Of a DNA stretch of 64,000 bases, positions 37,420 to 49,609 are shown piece after piece. The notes under the pieces are model-generated. The model made no database searches. It worked only from the letters and a program-made list of their open reading frames with translations, and was not told the origin of the DNA. Origin of the DNA: Neurospora crassa OR74A (Eukaryota; Ascomycota; Sordariomycetes; Sordariales; Sordariaceae); contig NC_026504.1 of the NCBI RefSeq assembly GCF_000182925.2, positions 4,712,001 to 4,776,000 of the forward strand, written 5' to 3'. The position numbers were made by a program, and so were the translations under genes. How positions within the stretch are numbered: position 1 is the first letter of the stretch; every line of letters starts with the position of its first letter.

Positions 37420-37897
37420 TCGCTTTTTGTCTTGATAAGGATATTGTCGATTTTGCTGTCTTCCCTTTCTTTTTTGATTGTCGCTTTTCTTCGTCTGCTT
37501 GGGCATCATATGTATTTATCTATTGAGTGGTCGTCGAATGGGATAAACCGAACAATATCAGCCAGATACAGATTGATAACTTGAAGCCAGGTCCTTATAA
37601 CGTTCAAGATGTGATTACGACGACTCAGCAAGTTCACAAGGTGCCTGAAGTGTTGGTGAGCAGCGGTAATAGTAGAGCATCAGTGTAAACCTGGATTGAG
37701 AAAGGATTGGACACGAGCCTTAAGTGAAGACTAGCTGACAACTTCAATATGCTCTAGAACTGCTGATAGCCTTACGTTCAAATCATTGGGTATCTTGGTG
37801 ACTTATCCATAAACCTTCTTTCTGGTATCGCTTCATCAGCCGACCCGCTGTCCTGAGTTTCACCATGTTGAACAAGTTCGTTCTGGCAGAGCACACA
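37420..37897. other. convergent intergenic spacer
   Basis: Lies between tRNA-Val and the 3' end of the minus-strand cyclin gene. Nothing is recognised apart from a T-rich run after the tRNA. Confidence 0.5.
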
Positions 37898-39042
37898 TCA
37901 GGAAGCACTGCCCTCAATCTCCGCCATCTTTTCATCCATCCTCCTCGCCATTTCCGCCTCCATATCAACCGGCTCTTCAGATCCAACACCAGTGATCCCA
38001 CCATCATCATCACCGTTGCCAAGACTTATACCCCTCCTCCTTAGTTCACCCTCTATATCCCTCCTCGTAATCATACCGCCTCTTTTGCTACCACTTCCTG
38101 TCCCCGCCTTCATCCTCTCCACATCCTCTCTCATCTTCCTCCCCCAGGCATCCACGCTCCTCATGCCCACCACCAAGAACCCCAGCTCCTCCCGATCCAC
38201 ATCAAATACCTCCCACCACTCGCACTCGGGCATCTTGGCGCCCACGTCCTTAGCCGCGTTGTAAATAGCCGCCACGGCCAGCGCGTTCGGCTGGCTGGTC
38301 AAATACAGCATCTGCGGCGACAGGAGCGCCGTGTTCAGGTACGGGAGCGTCCGTTTCGATATCGTGGACTTGGAGGTGTTGAGGAAGTCGAGAGCTTGGA
38401 GGTATGTGATGGCCAAGGGGTGGGGGAGGGAGACGTGCGTGTCGAAGGAGAGCGCGTAAAGGATGCGGGATTCGCAGCGGAGAAGACGTGTGTGGAAGGA
38501 GTTGTAGACGTGTTCGGGGAGGTAGTAGTCGTTTGGGATGTTGGTTGGTGGTGATGGTGGTGGTGGTTGTTGTGGTGGTTGTGAGTCGTCGGACGTGGGC
38601 GCGGATGATGGGTGGAAGAAGGTCGAGGATGGAGAGAGGAGGTAGTTGTATACGAGAGCGAGGTCGCGCGGGGAGCGAGGGTATGGGGATAGTTTGGCGA
38701 TTAAGTAAACGGAAGCGGCTGAGATGTCCTGGGAGGAGGGAGGATGCATTAGTGGTTTGTTTATGATGAGGCGACTTTGGGGGAAGGAGAGGAGGTGGAA
38801 AGAAGGGAAGGGCTTACGCTGAATTCATGGGACATCATGGGTTCCACTAGCCAGTATCGCGCGAGGAGGACATTCGCCTGGGCTGTAACAGATTGTGGGA
38901 GCTGGAGGAGCAGACCGGCTGCTTGGGTGAGGCATTGGGTTGAGAAGAAGATGGCGTCTTGCAGCTCTGTGGGAAGCGCGCTGAAGGAACGCCGTTGGTA
39001 GAGCTGTTCTGGCGTCGCCAGGGGATTGACCATATGCGACAT
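37898..39042 (-). CDS. cyclin-L-like transcription/splicing cyclin
   Basis: Two exons on the minus strand (39042-38818, 38728-37898) give 351 aa. The N-terminal cyclin box reads LTQAAGLLLQLPQSVTAQAN, then LLARYWL, then DISAASVYLIAKLSPYPRSP; the second half has LSFDTHVSLPHPLAITYLQA. This combination is typical of fungal cyclin L proteins, which pair with a CDK11-type kinase acting in transcription and pre-mRNA splicing. That pairing is family knowledge, not shown here. A Pro-rich loop (~residues 115-135) splits the box and the C-terminus is charged (MEAEMARRMDEKMAEIE). The 89-bp intron has a GTAAGC donor, a CTAAT branch-like site and CAG acceptor, and joins HEFS to DISAAS. The start (MSHMVNPLATPEQ) is the first ATG close to the conserved region; an in-frame ATG lies further upstream near 39147, so the N-terminus is uncertain. 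Confidence 0.85.
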
Positions 39043-40347
39043 GATTGCTTTGTCGGCTGGAGATGGTCTTGAATTTGATTGAACGTAGAGGGTTTGTTTT
39101 TGTAAAAGATTGAGTAACTGGCGCAAGATGAAGCTGGAGGACATCGCGAGCTGCATTGAACAAAGGAATTGATAGCTGACTTCACGGACTCGGCAGGCTG
39201 CGCTCACGATGCACTGTCTAGGGTTGGGGTTGTACGAGCATCACTTACACGATCAAACGAGTCTCGTGGAGCCATGTTTTAGTTGGGTTTCTTTGCCCGT
39301 CAGCAACAATACAAATCGTTGTACATCTAGAGAACATGAAGTATGCTGCTTTCATACACCTAAAGCGCTCTTTGAACTACAACGATTTATCATACTATTT
39401 CATTGTAAAGGTATAGCTAGACTGCTTGACGGATGAAGTGCCTTTTCAAGTACCTCAAAAGTACCTGCGTTGTGAGTGCGGAGCTGTCACTAACAACACT
39501 AACAGACCGAGGACCCCACATCTACAGAGGCAGGCAAACGCTAGCAGGGTGCTGGCCGGATTGAGGATGCCGCGCTAATTGAATCACGGGGTGACGTGAA
39601 GTCGAGGTGGGGTTTCCGCCTTAACACGCGTGCTTATCAGATGTTTAGGGCACAGAAGGCGCGTTTGTCCCTCTGTTGCCGCCCCTGCGAGTGATTCGGA
39701 TTCTCAACTCGAAGCAGCGCACATCCCCGCAATTCCACCCGTCGAAACCGAAACCCGCCCGGCCAATTCCTGTGGGTTCGGTCTGTTCAGTTGTCTTTCT
39801 TCTGGCCCACTCAAACAAGTAACTTTCCTGAGACATCTACGACATTCGACATATGGCTGGATCGCGGTTTTTTCCCCATTTAATCTCGAGTATTCCACAC
39901 AGTCCCGTCCTTTCAAGATCGTTTAGAATTGTCTACTTCGTTTGCCCACCCCACCATACCATCTTCGTCACAAGTACTCGCAAGGGCTAGACACTTGCCT
40001 GACGCTTCCTTCACCTGAACGTCAAATGACGCGTCGCGTGTTACTACGCGACTCCGTTCTTTCGTATCCTCCATCATCATCACTGTGGCATTCCGGGCAA
40101 TTGCGACTTTGACGGAGTGAACCCCCTACAAGTCGGCCCTCACAGAAGTCTGCTCTCATTGTCAAGTCAACCACTGGGGCAAACAGACTAGTGTAACCAG
40201 AACGATTTGAAAGGTATGCCTGTTCCATCTTTGATATAAAGACTATCCCCGATAACCAATAGGATCCTGCGGACGCAATCCTGTCTCATAATCCTGCCGC
40301 AAGCTAACTTGGCCTACGTACATACAGACTTTCGCCGCAGGGAAACC
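39043..40347. other. divergent promoter region, cyclin-L-like / nuclear GTPase
   Basis: About 1.3 kb is shared by the two divergently transcribed genes. I see no coding exon. A 5'-UTR intron of the rightward gene is possible but was not resolved. Confidence 0.5.
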
Positions 40348-43300
40348 ATGGCTGCAGTGAAGGGCGAACCCCGCGATGACAGGGGCTTCAATGCACCGCC
40401 CACACCCACACATGACGACGAGCCTAGGATTGACCTCCAGTGGCTCCAAGAACTCGTTAACGACAGCGAAAAGCGGTCGGTACATGTCCTCGAGAGGGCT
40501 GTCCGTGTCGGTGTCAAGGCTCTCGAGGGCCTCAAAGGTCCCCTCGAAGCCGCCAAAAATCTTGAGGACACCTCAGCCGCCCAGTGGCTCAAGTTGATCA
40601 ATGATGTCCAATCTCGCGCTAAACCGACCCGCACTATTGTTGGAGTCGTAGGCAACACAGGAGCCGGAAAGTCGAGTGTCATCAGTGCCGTCCTTGATGA
40701 GGAGCGTCTTCTGGCCACAAACTGCATGAGAGCTTGCACGGCATCTCCCACAGAGATCTCTTACAACGACTCAAAGGACCCCAATGAACTCTACCGTGCC
40801 GAAGTCGAGTTCATCACATCGGCCGAGTGGCTAAAAGAGTTGCAAGAGCTCTACAGCGATCTCCTTGACGGAAGTGGTGAGGTTTCGCGCGAGAGTTCCA
40901 ACGAAGATAGCGAGGCCGGTATCGCCTATGCCAAGATCAAAGCTGTCTACCCCCGCCTCGTCAAGGACACCATGCCGAAGCATAGTCCTGTGGAGCTTGT
41001 AAACCAGCCCTCGGTCCGCAATGTGTTAGGCACGACAAGGAAGCTTCAAGCCACCACAGCTAGCGGTCTCTACCGTCAACTGCAGTCCTACGTCGACAGC
41101 AAGGAGAAGAACACAGACAAGTCGATTGAGTACTGGCCTCTGATCAAGGTTGTTCGCATATACACCAAGGCCTCTGTCCTATCCACAGGAGTGTGCCTCG
41201 TCGATCTTCCCGGTGTCCAGGATTCGAACGCCGCAAGAGCTGCCGTTGCTGCAAACTACATGAAGGCATGTACCGGTCTTTGGATTGTGGCACCCATCAC
41301 CCGCGCTGTGGATGACAAGACGGCAAAGTCTCTGCTTGGCGATACCTTCAAGCGCCAGCTGAAATATGATGGCGCATATTCAGCTGTGACTTTCATTTGC
41401 TCAAAGACCGATGATATCTCCGTTACTGAGGCAGTGGAGAGTCTCAATCTTGAAGAACGTGTCTCTCAACACGAGACACAGATTCGAAGCAAAGAGGACG
41501 AGATCAAGAAGCTCAAGAAGAAGCTCGGCGATCTCAAAGACCAGGAAGCGGCGTGTGACGAGATCCGCGACCATCTTGACGAAGAAATGGAAAAGTGGGA
41601 TGTACTACTTGATAAACTGGACAAGGGAGAGCAGGTCTACGATCCGGCTGAAGCCCAGCAGACCAAGAAACGAAAGCGTCATGGCAGAGCACGGGGAAGC
41701 CGCAAACGACGTAACAACGACCCCATTGACAGTGACAGCGGTAGCAGCAGCGACAGCGGCAGCGACGGGGATGGAAACGATTCGGATGCCGAATTGTCGG
41801 ATTTAAGCGATAAGGAAAATTCTGACCCTAAAGCCGGCGAAGAAAAAAAGCCATTGACGAAAGAGGAGATTGAAAACAAGATTTCTTCTTTGAGAGAAGA
41901 AAAGAAGAAGATTCGTTCGGGTATCAGGGATCTCAAAGACCAGGCAAAGGAAACCCGGACGGCTATTAAGGAGATTGAGTCTGAAAAGAAGAACTTGGAG
42001 TCGGAGGTCAAGGCTATCTGCATCCAAGGAAGAAACGAGTATTCCCGGACGGCTATTAAGAAGGACTTTGCCATGGGAATCAAAGAGTTGGACCAAGAAA
42101 CTGCGATCGAAGAGGACGAGGAGAACTTTGACCCAGATGTCGACCTACGGGACTATGACAAAGTTGCTGAGACTCTTCCAGTTTTCTGTGTCAGCAGTCG
42201 TGCTTTCCAGAAGCTGAGTGGGAGGCTGGTGAGGGACAAGTTTAACAGCGCTGGGTTCCGGTCACTCGAGGAAACTGAGATTCCTCAACTTCAGGCCCAT
42301 GCGCAAAAACTTACAGAAAATGGTCGGGCTGCTAGCTGCAGACGCTTCCTTGCTGACCTTTCCCAACTTCTCAACTCGCTGAGTATGTGGGCGACCAATG
42401 ACGGCACACGGTCAAACCTGACCGACAGCGAGAAGCGAGCGGAGGAGAACCACTTGCGCAAGCGGATTGATCAAATGGAGCAGGTAAGTCACTGGCCTAT
42501 CCCCGGCCGCGGTGCTAGTCAGCTGCTAACATCTCGCAGGAACTAGATGACGTGGTAAAGGAGACCATGAACAACCTCAAAGAGGCACTTGCGGAAAACA
42601 TCTATGAAATCTTTGAGAAGTATTTGCCTGTCGCAGCAGACAGGGCCTTGCCCACCGCCACGGGTTGGGGCGCACACAGAGATGCAGGTGGGTTGCTTTG
42701 GTCAACGTACAGAGCCACCTGTCGCCGGAACGGTGTGTTTTCTGGTGCTTCGGGTCCTCGAGACTTTAATGCAGAGCTCATTGAACCCATTCATACGCCA
42801 TTGAGTACTACTTGGGAGCGAACCTTTCAGCGCCGTCTTCCCGGCGTCCTGACGAACTTCGCCAAGTCCACCAAGCTGTTGCTCGAGACCTTCCACAGAG
42901 AGGCAACAATTCGGACTCAACAGCGTGCAAATAATTACCACGGGATCAACATGTTGTATCAGCAACTCCAAGCCCATTGCCAGAAGATCTCTGAACTACC
43001 CGATGCACTGAATGCCATCGTTCAAGAACAACAGCGTGATGCGAATCGTAGCTTCGCGCCTACTATTCAGACCCAGATGGAGAGGACGTATCAGGCCTGT
43101 GCTGAGGAAAGAGGTACGTGGCTAACCGGGACGTTTGAAAAAAAAAAAAATCCCTTTCGGGCAACTTTGCTAATCACTTTCATCTTTTTTCACAGGCTCG
43201 GGATGCTTTAGGCGAATGAAGGACATAATGGAAGCGCATGTTGGAACCCAACGTATGTCGATATTCCAGGCTGCCACCCGCGTTGTACAGGACCAGCTTG

Positions 43301-44271
43301 GTGTCATGTGCAGGGAGCTCAAGAAACGGCTTCAAGATGAGGCTGACGATCTCCACGACATACTGCGAAGAGATTATCTTTCGGCACTGGTTGGAAGTGA
43401 GGTCGCGAATCGTAAGGGGCTACCCCGGGTAGAGCGAACATTGCGAGCAGAGATGGTGCCGTATTTACAAAAAACCGATCCTTTGTTCGCGCCCGTTGTC
43501 AAGGGCGAGCCTGAAGAGCCTGAGAAGGTCGAAGAACCGGAGGAGCCGAAGCAGGAGAGGGCTGCTAGCGAGAGCCTTTTTGTCCCTCCGGACGCCGCGG
43601 CTAATGAAGCTGCCGATGATCATGACACGACCATGGTGGATGCATCGATTGTGGACACTTCGGTGGTTGATGCATCAATGGTAGATGCCCCTCCGCCATC
43701 TTCGGGACCAACTGCAACCTCTACCATCAAGGCGGAGCCCGTCGAGCCGGCCCCTTTGCTGAGCAGTAACCAAGCTTCGGTTCCCGCAATCAAGAATGAA
43801 CACGCCGCGCCAGTTCAACCAGCTGTTGAACCCTCTCGAGCCCCTAGCGTTGCTGCTCCTGAAGCTGCTGCCCGGCCTGAGCCTCTTCAAGCTGGCACGG
43901 CTGCTTCTGAGGTAGTCCAGGCCGTTGGAGTTGCTCATGAGCGCGCTCGAGCTGCTACTGCTGGCCCCGACGCCGTTGGAACTGCTATTGCTGTTCCTCA
44001 GCCCCTGCGAGCTGCTACTACTGATCCTGATCCGATCTCTAACATCAAGCGGGAGCCACAGGGTGATCACAACCTGCTCGCAAGCTTCTGCAGTGAGCGC
44101 AATCCAACCTCGGACGACGAGGAAGAGTTTTCTACCGCGACAGAGGGCGAGGAGGACGAGGGCGAGGATGACGAGGACGATGACAATGCTGAATCGTCAT
44201 CAGATGAAGACAGCTCCCGGGCCCCAAGTGTCGAGATGGACCTTGTGAAGCCAGAGCCAATCGATCATTGA
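40348..44271 (+). CDS. dynamin-like nuclear GTPase (SLIP-GC-like)
   Basis: Three exons (40348-42483, 42540-43113, 43196-44271) give 1261 aa. The N-terminal GTPase domain has P-loop GNTGAGKS (102-109), DLPG (286-289, followed by VQDSNAARAA) and SKTD (352-355), the arrangement of dynamin-superfamily SLIP-GC-like proteins. Coiled coil flanks a bipartite basic patch KKRKRHGRARGSRKRR (440-455), a likely nuclear localisation signal, followed by an acidic Ser/Asp stretch. A helical region (~560-1000) follows. The tail from ~1005 is acidic and Ala/Pro-rich. Six psi-K-x-E motifs occur: VKGE (K5), VKGE (K1006), IKAE (K1082), IKNE (K1103), IKRE (K1188) and VKPE (K1255). The start is the first in-frame ATG. 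Function in fungi is unknown; vertebrate SLIP-GC protects germinal-centre B-cell genomes. Introns have GTAAGT and GTACGT donors. Confidence 0.87.
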
Positions 44272-45070
44272 GTGGCTCTATCATCTCGTGGGTTGCTTGT
44301 CAATTGTTTATAATACGGCGTACATGATGGATGTTCTTCGGTCTAGGAGTTATTGGTGATTGGGAAAAAGATGGAATAGGTCATTAAGGACGTGATGTCA
44401 CCATTGGGCGTTACTGGCGTCCTCGGATATGGCAGGAAAAGATGGCGGTCTTTTGGTGGTTCATGTTTGGGTCGATGTGGTCATTATTCATGTATATGCT
44501 GGGTGTCGGATTCACTTTCTGAGCACGATTGTGCCATTTGTGTGTTATGGTCATATTGGAATGCTTTCCGAGACTTGTTGTTACGATATACATGAAAGCC
44601 AGCTGGAGAAGTAGGTGAACAGACTGGTTCATGATGGGACATATATGTCTCCCAGCACGCCTCACCTGCACAAAGGTTTATGTACAGTATCTTGTAAAAT
44701 GATGATAGATCCTATTCAGTGTACCACAGGTAATTGGAAGAAACACTGTTTCCAATGAACATGCGTCATCAACAAGTCTATGTAATATGGTGATATGACT
44801 TGGCGGTACGGCTTACTTCCTGTGCAAGAAAATAAATGATAAACGACGACGGTACCATGAAGACTGAAGCGAGATGTCGACCCGCTACCTTCCTAGCGAC
44901 TATAGGTACCAATAAGGAGAACATATTTTGCGAGGAATGAAAGAGATAAAAGAAAAAGAAAAGAAAAAAATGGAAAGGGAACTCAAAAAGAGATCGATTC
45001 ATGAAATTTGAAAGAGATAATTTGCAAGAAAAAGATGATGTTGTCCTGTCACCAGGAACATCGGGAATTG
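44272..45070. other. spacer between nuclear GTPase gene and tRNA-Lys
   Basis: Presumably holds the 3' UTR of the GTPase gene. No open frame or RNA with supporting structure was recognised; an A/G-rich tract lies at about 44940-45000. Confidence 0.5.
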
Positions 45071-45143
45071 AGCCCGACGTGGGGGTCGAACCCACAACCT
45101 TGAGATTAAGAGTCTCACGCTCTACCGATTGAGCTAGCCGGGC
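45071..45143 (-). tRNA. tRNA-Lys (anticodon CUU)
   Basis: Read on the minus strand: acceptor GCCCGGC pairs with GTCGGGC (one G-U), discriminator T. The anticodon loop CTCTTAA inside GAGA/TCTC gives CUU. The T loop is TTCGACC within a GTGGG/CCCAC stem. It is 73 nt with no intron; a T-run lies about 40 nt downstream on the minus strand. Confidence 0.97.
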
Positions 45144-45490
45144 GGTTTGTTTAACCGCCATTGGATGATGCTGAACTGACCAAAATGTTAGACCTATGTA
45201 CGCTTGAGCAACTACCTAGTGTATCTGGCATCATGCATGCATGCGTACCTAGGGGAGAGTGAGGATTGCATTTGGAAAGAAGTTACGGATAGATCCGCCG
45301 CGCGCCGTTCGAAAGGTAGGAACTTGGAACTTGATAACCCTTTTCTTCCTCAAATTACATCAGTTTTGCATGTTTTTTTTTGGATGGATGCATGGATGTG
45401 CTACACTACACTACAAAGCAAAGCAAAGTTTGAATTGTCAACAAAAAAAGCAGAGAAGGTCCGTCAAGGGAAAAAAAAGAACAAGGCCAG

Positions 45491-45532
45491 ATTAATTGAT
45501 TGATTGATTGATTAATTGATTGATTGACTGAT
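45491..45532. repeat. (TTGA)n-type microsatellite
   Basis: ATTGATTGATTGATTAATTG-like tetranucleotide repeat with occasional substitutions. Confidence 0.85.
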
Positions 45533-45737
45533 TACTGAGTCAAAAGCCCTATTTACCGAGCGAGCGGAAGAAGCGCGACTTGGACACACAAGAAAAGCAA
45601 AAACAAAATCGTTTGAAACATTTTTTACGATCTAGAATAGTCCGAGATTACCACAGTAGTGTGTACATAAGGTACATACATAAGGTAGATGCCGGACATT
45701 CCCCTATTTTTTTTTTTGGTAGATGGATGGTCTGACT

Positions 45738-45790
45738 TGCTTTCTTTTCTTTTCTTTTCTTTGCTTTTCTTTGCTTTTCTTTTGTTTTTG
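45738..45790. repeat. pyrimidine (CTTTT)n tract
   Basis: CTTTT units with interspersed GCTTTT, followed within 160 bp by AGTGT and CACT repeats. Confidence 0.85.
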
Positions 45791-48090
45791 GTTAGGCTGT
45801 TACCAGGGCAAGCAGGTAAGGCAGGGCAGGCAAGTAAGTGTTCCTCGTGGTTTCTAGTGTAGTGTAGTGTAGTGTACATATGATTCCCTCCCGAGGATCC
45901 CGGCACGCGGCGGCGCCGGTACTCAGTCACTCACTCACTCACTCACTCCGAGGTCTTCGGGTGGAAAAAGTTGAGATTGTTCAACATTCGACTATAAAAC
46001 GCATCACTACCATCGGACTACTGCGGCGTCGTTGCAAAGGTTCCCAGATTTGTATGTTGTTCTCTCTCCTTGATAGGCATTCTTCGCAACACCCGGTTTT
46101 CATCGGAATGCCGAGATGGGTTCACGTGGACAGCATGCGAGAAGAAGCAACGAAAGGACACAACGTGCATCTTCTCCATGACTTGCATTCCAATGGGATC
46201 TTTAAATATCCGAGAAACCCCTTTTCCCTTGCATATATTTTATGTACAATGATGTGTAGTATCTACACCATGTGCCTCGATATGTGTAGTGTACGCGCGG
46301 CAAGTGGATATGACATGTGTCGGTTGCGCATGTGTAAAGCACAAACAGGAACAAACTGCGTCATAGACTTTCTTTTTGAGAAGTTTCACACATCGTGTAT
46401 CTGCCTTTCGGAGTTTATCTGACAAAACTGATTTGATAATTCAATCGCTCCTATGTCTTTTCATCCTTTGTCCCTTGTTTTCACGTCAATCTGAGCTCTT
46501 ACTCAATTTTGCAGCAAGACGTTGTTGTGTTGGCCCAACTCAACCCAAGACCATCGACTACTGTCAATAAATGAGGATCTTCAGCAATTGCATCACATTT
46601 GCTTCCGTGGTGCCTGCATTGGGCCTGCATTGGGTTGCTTCGAGATCGGCGGGCTTGAAATCAAATCTGCGGCTTCCATCGATTCTTGGTTTTGAGTTTC
46701 AGGTTTTTTCTTTCGCCACACAGCAGAAGACCAATCGGATCGGAAATCTGCCCACCACTTTTGTTCCTTATTTCCCCATCCGTTTCTCACAAACCCTGGA
46801 CAACGAGCCAAGTGAGCCGTGCGGTGCGCTCCATCCCCTATCTTATTTCGTGGATGGAGATCCATTCGGTCGTTGCTGTGGAATGCGACGTCGATTGGTT
46901 CAGCAGCAAGGACATTCCGAAGCTCACCCGTGCGAACGGTCATGTACGATGTAGTAGTGTACACACCATCACCGTTCAGGTACCCGCCAGATTTGGTACT
47001 GTACACACCCTGACTGGTTCGATAAGACAAAATAAGGCGGATGTGCTGCGAGGGTAGATCAGGAACAACAAGCAAAACTGAGATGAACGCCCGTCAGGAA
47101 CAGGAAGTGATCACTGGCAATCTTGACAGCAGGATAACTCCAGTAGCCGCAGTGACGAACGACACCTTGACACCCCATCAATTGGATACATAATGCTTTA
47201 CACAAAAGCCCGTCAATCAATGGCAGACAAAAACCATTTTTGGTTTCAATTCAGATAGGTATTCGGTTTCCAACTCTAGCCGTGGGCAGAAATTTGGGGA
47301 GCCTGTAGGCCATATACCTTGGCTTTGCTATAAACTCCCACACATACAGCTTCAATCCCATAACCGCCGCAGAAGCCGCGCTTCCGCAACACTGATCCAA
47401 GCGCACACAAGGTCATGGTTCAGTGATTGTTGTTTCCAAGTAAGGTTTGGTCGTGCTTCCGTATTGTCCAAAAAAGAAAGCCGTGAAATATTGAATTCGG
47501 GGTGACGTCAAGAGATTTTCGTAGTCTCGAATTACCGAGCTGAGGTAAACCGTTGTGTAAGCGGGTTGGGTCAGCGTTGGAGTCAGTTCAATCGAAGCCA
47601 AGTGATCGATGTCGACAGGTGGAACAGCTTCGAGGTGCGCGGCGAATCGTCTGGTACAGGAACCTCGATCAAAGACACGCAACAGCAACCCAAAATTGTT
47701 GTGGAAAAAAGTACAAGAAAATTAAGGCAGGTAGATAAGCAGCGTTGGTCGTCTGTTTGTATGTGCGCATGCAAGTGTGGTTTAACATGGATAAAAAAAA
47801 AGCGCCGGAAAACCCTCGAGAATCGCAACATGTTCTGACAAAAGCAGCAGCATCCCTCTTCCCTCTCTTTTAGTTCCCCCCTGTCCGGCCCCCAAAAGCA
47901 AACCAAGCCCGCCTACCACCCAGTTTCGGAAAAGATGAAACGCAAGAAAAATAAACGCCGTGGTATCTCAATGCAAATGCAGAAGACAGTTGATGAAAGT
48001 GATGGGATGATGATGAGGGGGATAACGATGTAATCGCGAGGAAACGTTCGTGTGCGTCGTGAGTAATTATCGAAGCCGTCCGCTTAATCC

Positions 48091-49609
48091 TCAATCCTCG
48101 GCAATGGGATCCGGGTTTACGGCTCTCAGTACCCGGGGCTGACCGACAACTCGTCTCGAGTAGTCCTGGTTGTCCTGAAATGATGCAATACTCTCGCGGC
48201 TCTTGTTTTGGCCGTTGTATAGAGCGCTGCCGTATGGATTCAAGCGTGGGTCGACTGGCATCAGCGTGCTCCTCCTCTTGGAGGCCGGTCCATCCCCCCA
48301 TGCTACCAGCTCGGGTGCAAAGCGAGTTTCGGTGACTGTGGCGCCCTTTGATCCCGAAGAGCTTCCGCGTGGCGATCCGAATGAAGAACCGCTCTCTTCG
48401 TTCTGTTTCCTGCGCTTCATGAACCAGATCCAGAGTAATACGCCAATAATTCCCAGAGCAGCGACGACGCCGAGGGCGATTCCAACTGCTGCACCCGTGC
48501 TGATTGCCTTCTTCTTTCCATTGGCTTCCGGTTCGGCGAGCTGACCTGCGCTGGTGGCTGTTGGGGTTGGTGTGATGATCACGGTTTGTACTTTTCCGCC
48601 AACGGTAACGGTTTGGGTGCTTGGCTGCATCGGATCTGTTGTAACGGGATCATCGGTAGTTTGTGTCGCCTATCCACAATGTTAGCCTTGCATGCACCCA
48701 GAAAGCTACGGTTAAATGCATGGGCTGACGAAAACGAATGAAAAAGGGTACAAAAAGATCATACAGAAGTAACAAGGGTGGTGAGAAGAGAAACCACAGT
48801 TGAGGAAGCCACCGAAGACTTCAGCGAGGGAGTCACAGTCACTGTTTCTCGAACAGTGCTCTGGACAGTTTTGATGGCAGCAGTCTGCTCAGTCTCAGTC
48901 TTGATGATCACCACAGCCTGGACAGCGAGATGTTTGACCAAGGGTGGGGAGTTTCATGATGTAGACTCGAGAAAAGATATCGAAACGCGCCGAGAACGGG
49001 AACGCTGAGGGCATTGTGGAAGTTGGGGGTTAAGTAAGGAGAAACAGGGAGGATACATACTGTAGTCGTGGGTTGAGTCGTGGGCTTAGTTGAGGATGTG
49101 GTCGTCTTGGTGGCTTGCTGGGTGGTGGTGCCGGTTGACGTTGACGACGCCGGCGCCGCCGTGCTGGACGGCTTGATGCCCGTGATCTTGAGATATCCGT
49201 AGAGGGAATCGCCTCCACACCAATCTGAAGGATATCCGGGACAAGGATTTGAGCATTGTTTGGACGATACCGTGTTGGCTGAGTTCGGCACAACATTGGT
49301 GCACCAACAGCTTTTTTGCCAGACCACAGCAAAGGCGTACTTCTCCGCGGCACTAGAACAGGTTCCATAGCACAAACCCATGGACTGGTAGTCGCTCTCA
49401 TCTGCAATGGAGGTTAGTACAGTCTCCTTGGGAACATGGCGATGACGGAAGGTCTCTAGTTACTCACTTGCGTCCATGCCAGGGTCAGCCGTGTTGACGG
49501 TGGCGCAGTAGGCAACATCATGGGACGGGCCTACGGCCAATGCGTTTCCGCAAAGCGAGGCCACTAGGGCAAGACATGCCCACAAACGGGCAGCTCGTTG
49601 GCGTGCCAT
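48091..49609 (-). CDS. WSC-domain cell-wall stress sensor-like membrane protein
   Basis: Four minus-strand exons (49609-49468, 49401-49061, 48917-48765, 48669-48091) give 404 aa in exact phase. Residues 1-25 form a signal peptide ending CGNALA. A WSC domain follows (about 32-115) with the Cys pattern CYGTCSSA, SCWCTNVVP, CSNPCPG and DWCGG, then a Ser/Thr-rich extracellular stalk. A single membrane span (~272-296, GIALGVVAALGIIGVLLWIW) is followed by basic MKRRK and a ~105-residue cytoplasmic tail. This is the architecture of Wsc/Slg1 sensors, which report wall stress through Rho1 to the cell-integrity MAP kinase pathway. That role is inferred from family knowledge; several WSC proteins exist in Neurospora and I cannot tell which this is. 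Donors are GTGAGT, GTATGT and GTATGA. Confidence 0.9.

Larger units (their letters stand above)
45144..48090. other. gene-poor spacer rich in simple repeats
   Basis: No protein gene is supported; short frames such as minus 46593-47075 have no motif. A cluster of microsatellites occupies about 45370-45950: TTGA repeats (45491-45532), a CTTTT/GCTTTT pyrimidine tract (45738-45790), AGTGT repeats (about 45854-45876) and CACT repeats (about 45927-45948). Confidence 0.55.

Noticed and set aside
45536-45542. TGAGTCA (CPC-1-like site)
   Set aside because: No amino-acid biosynthetic gene is near; it borders a TTGA repeat and is likely chance.
45491-45948. Possible CRISPR-like or satellite array
   Set aside because: These are simple 4-6-bp microsatellites without spacer structure, in a eukaryotic genome.
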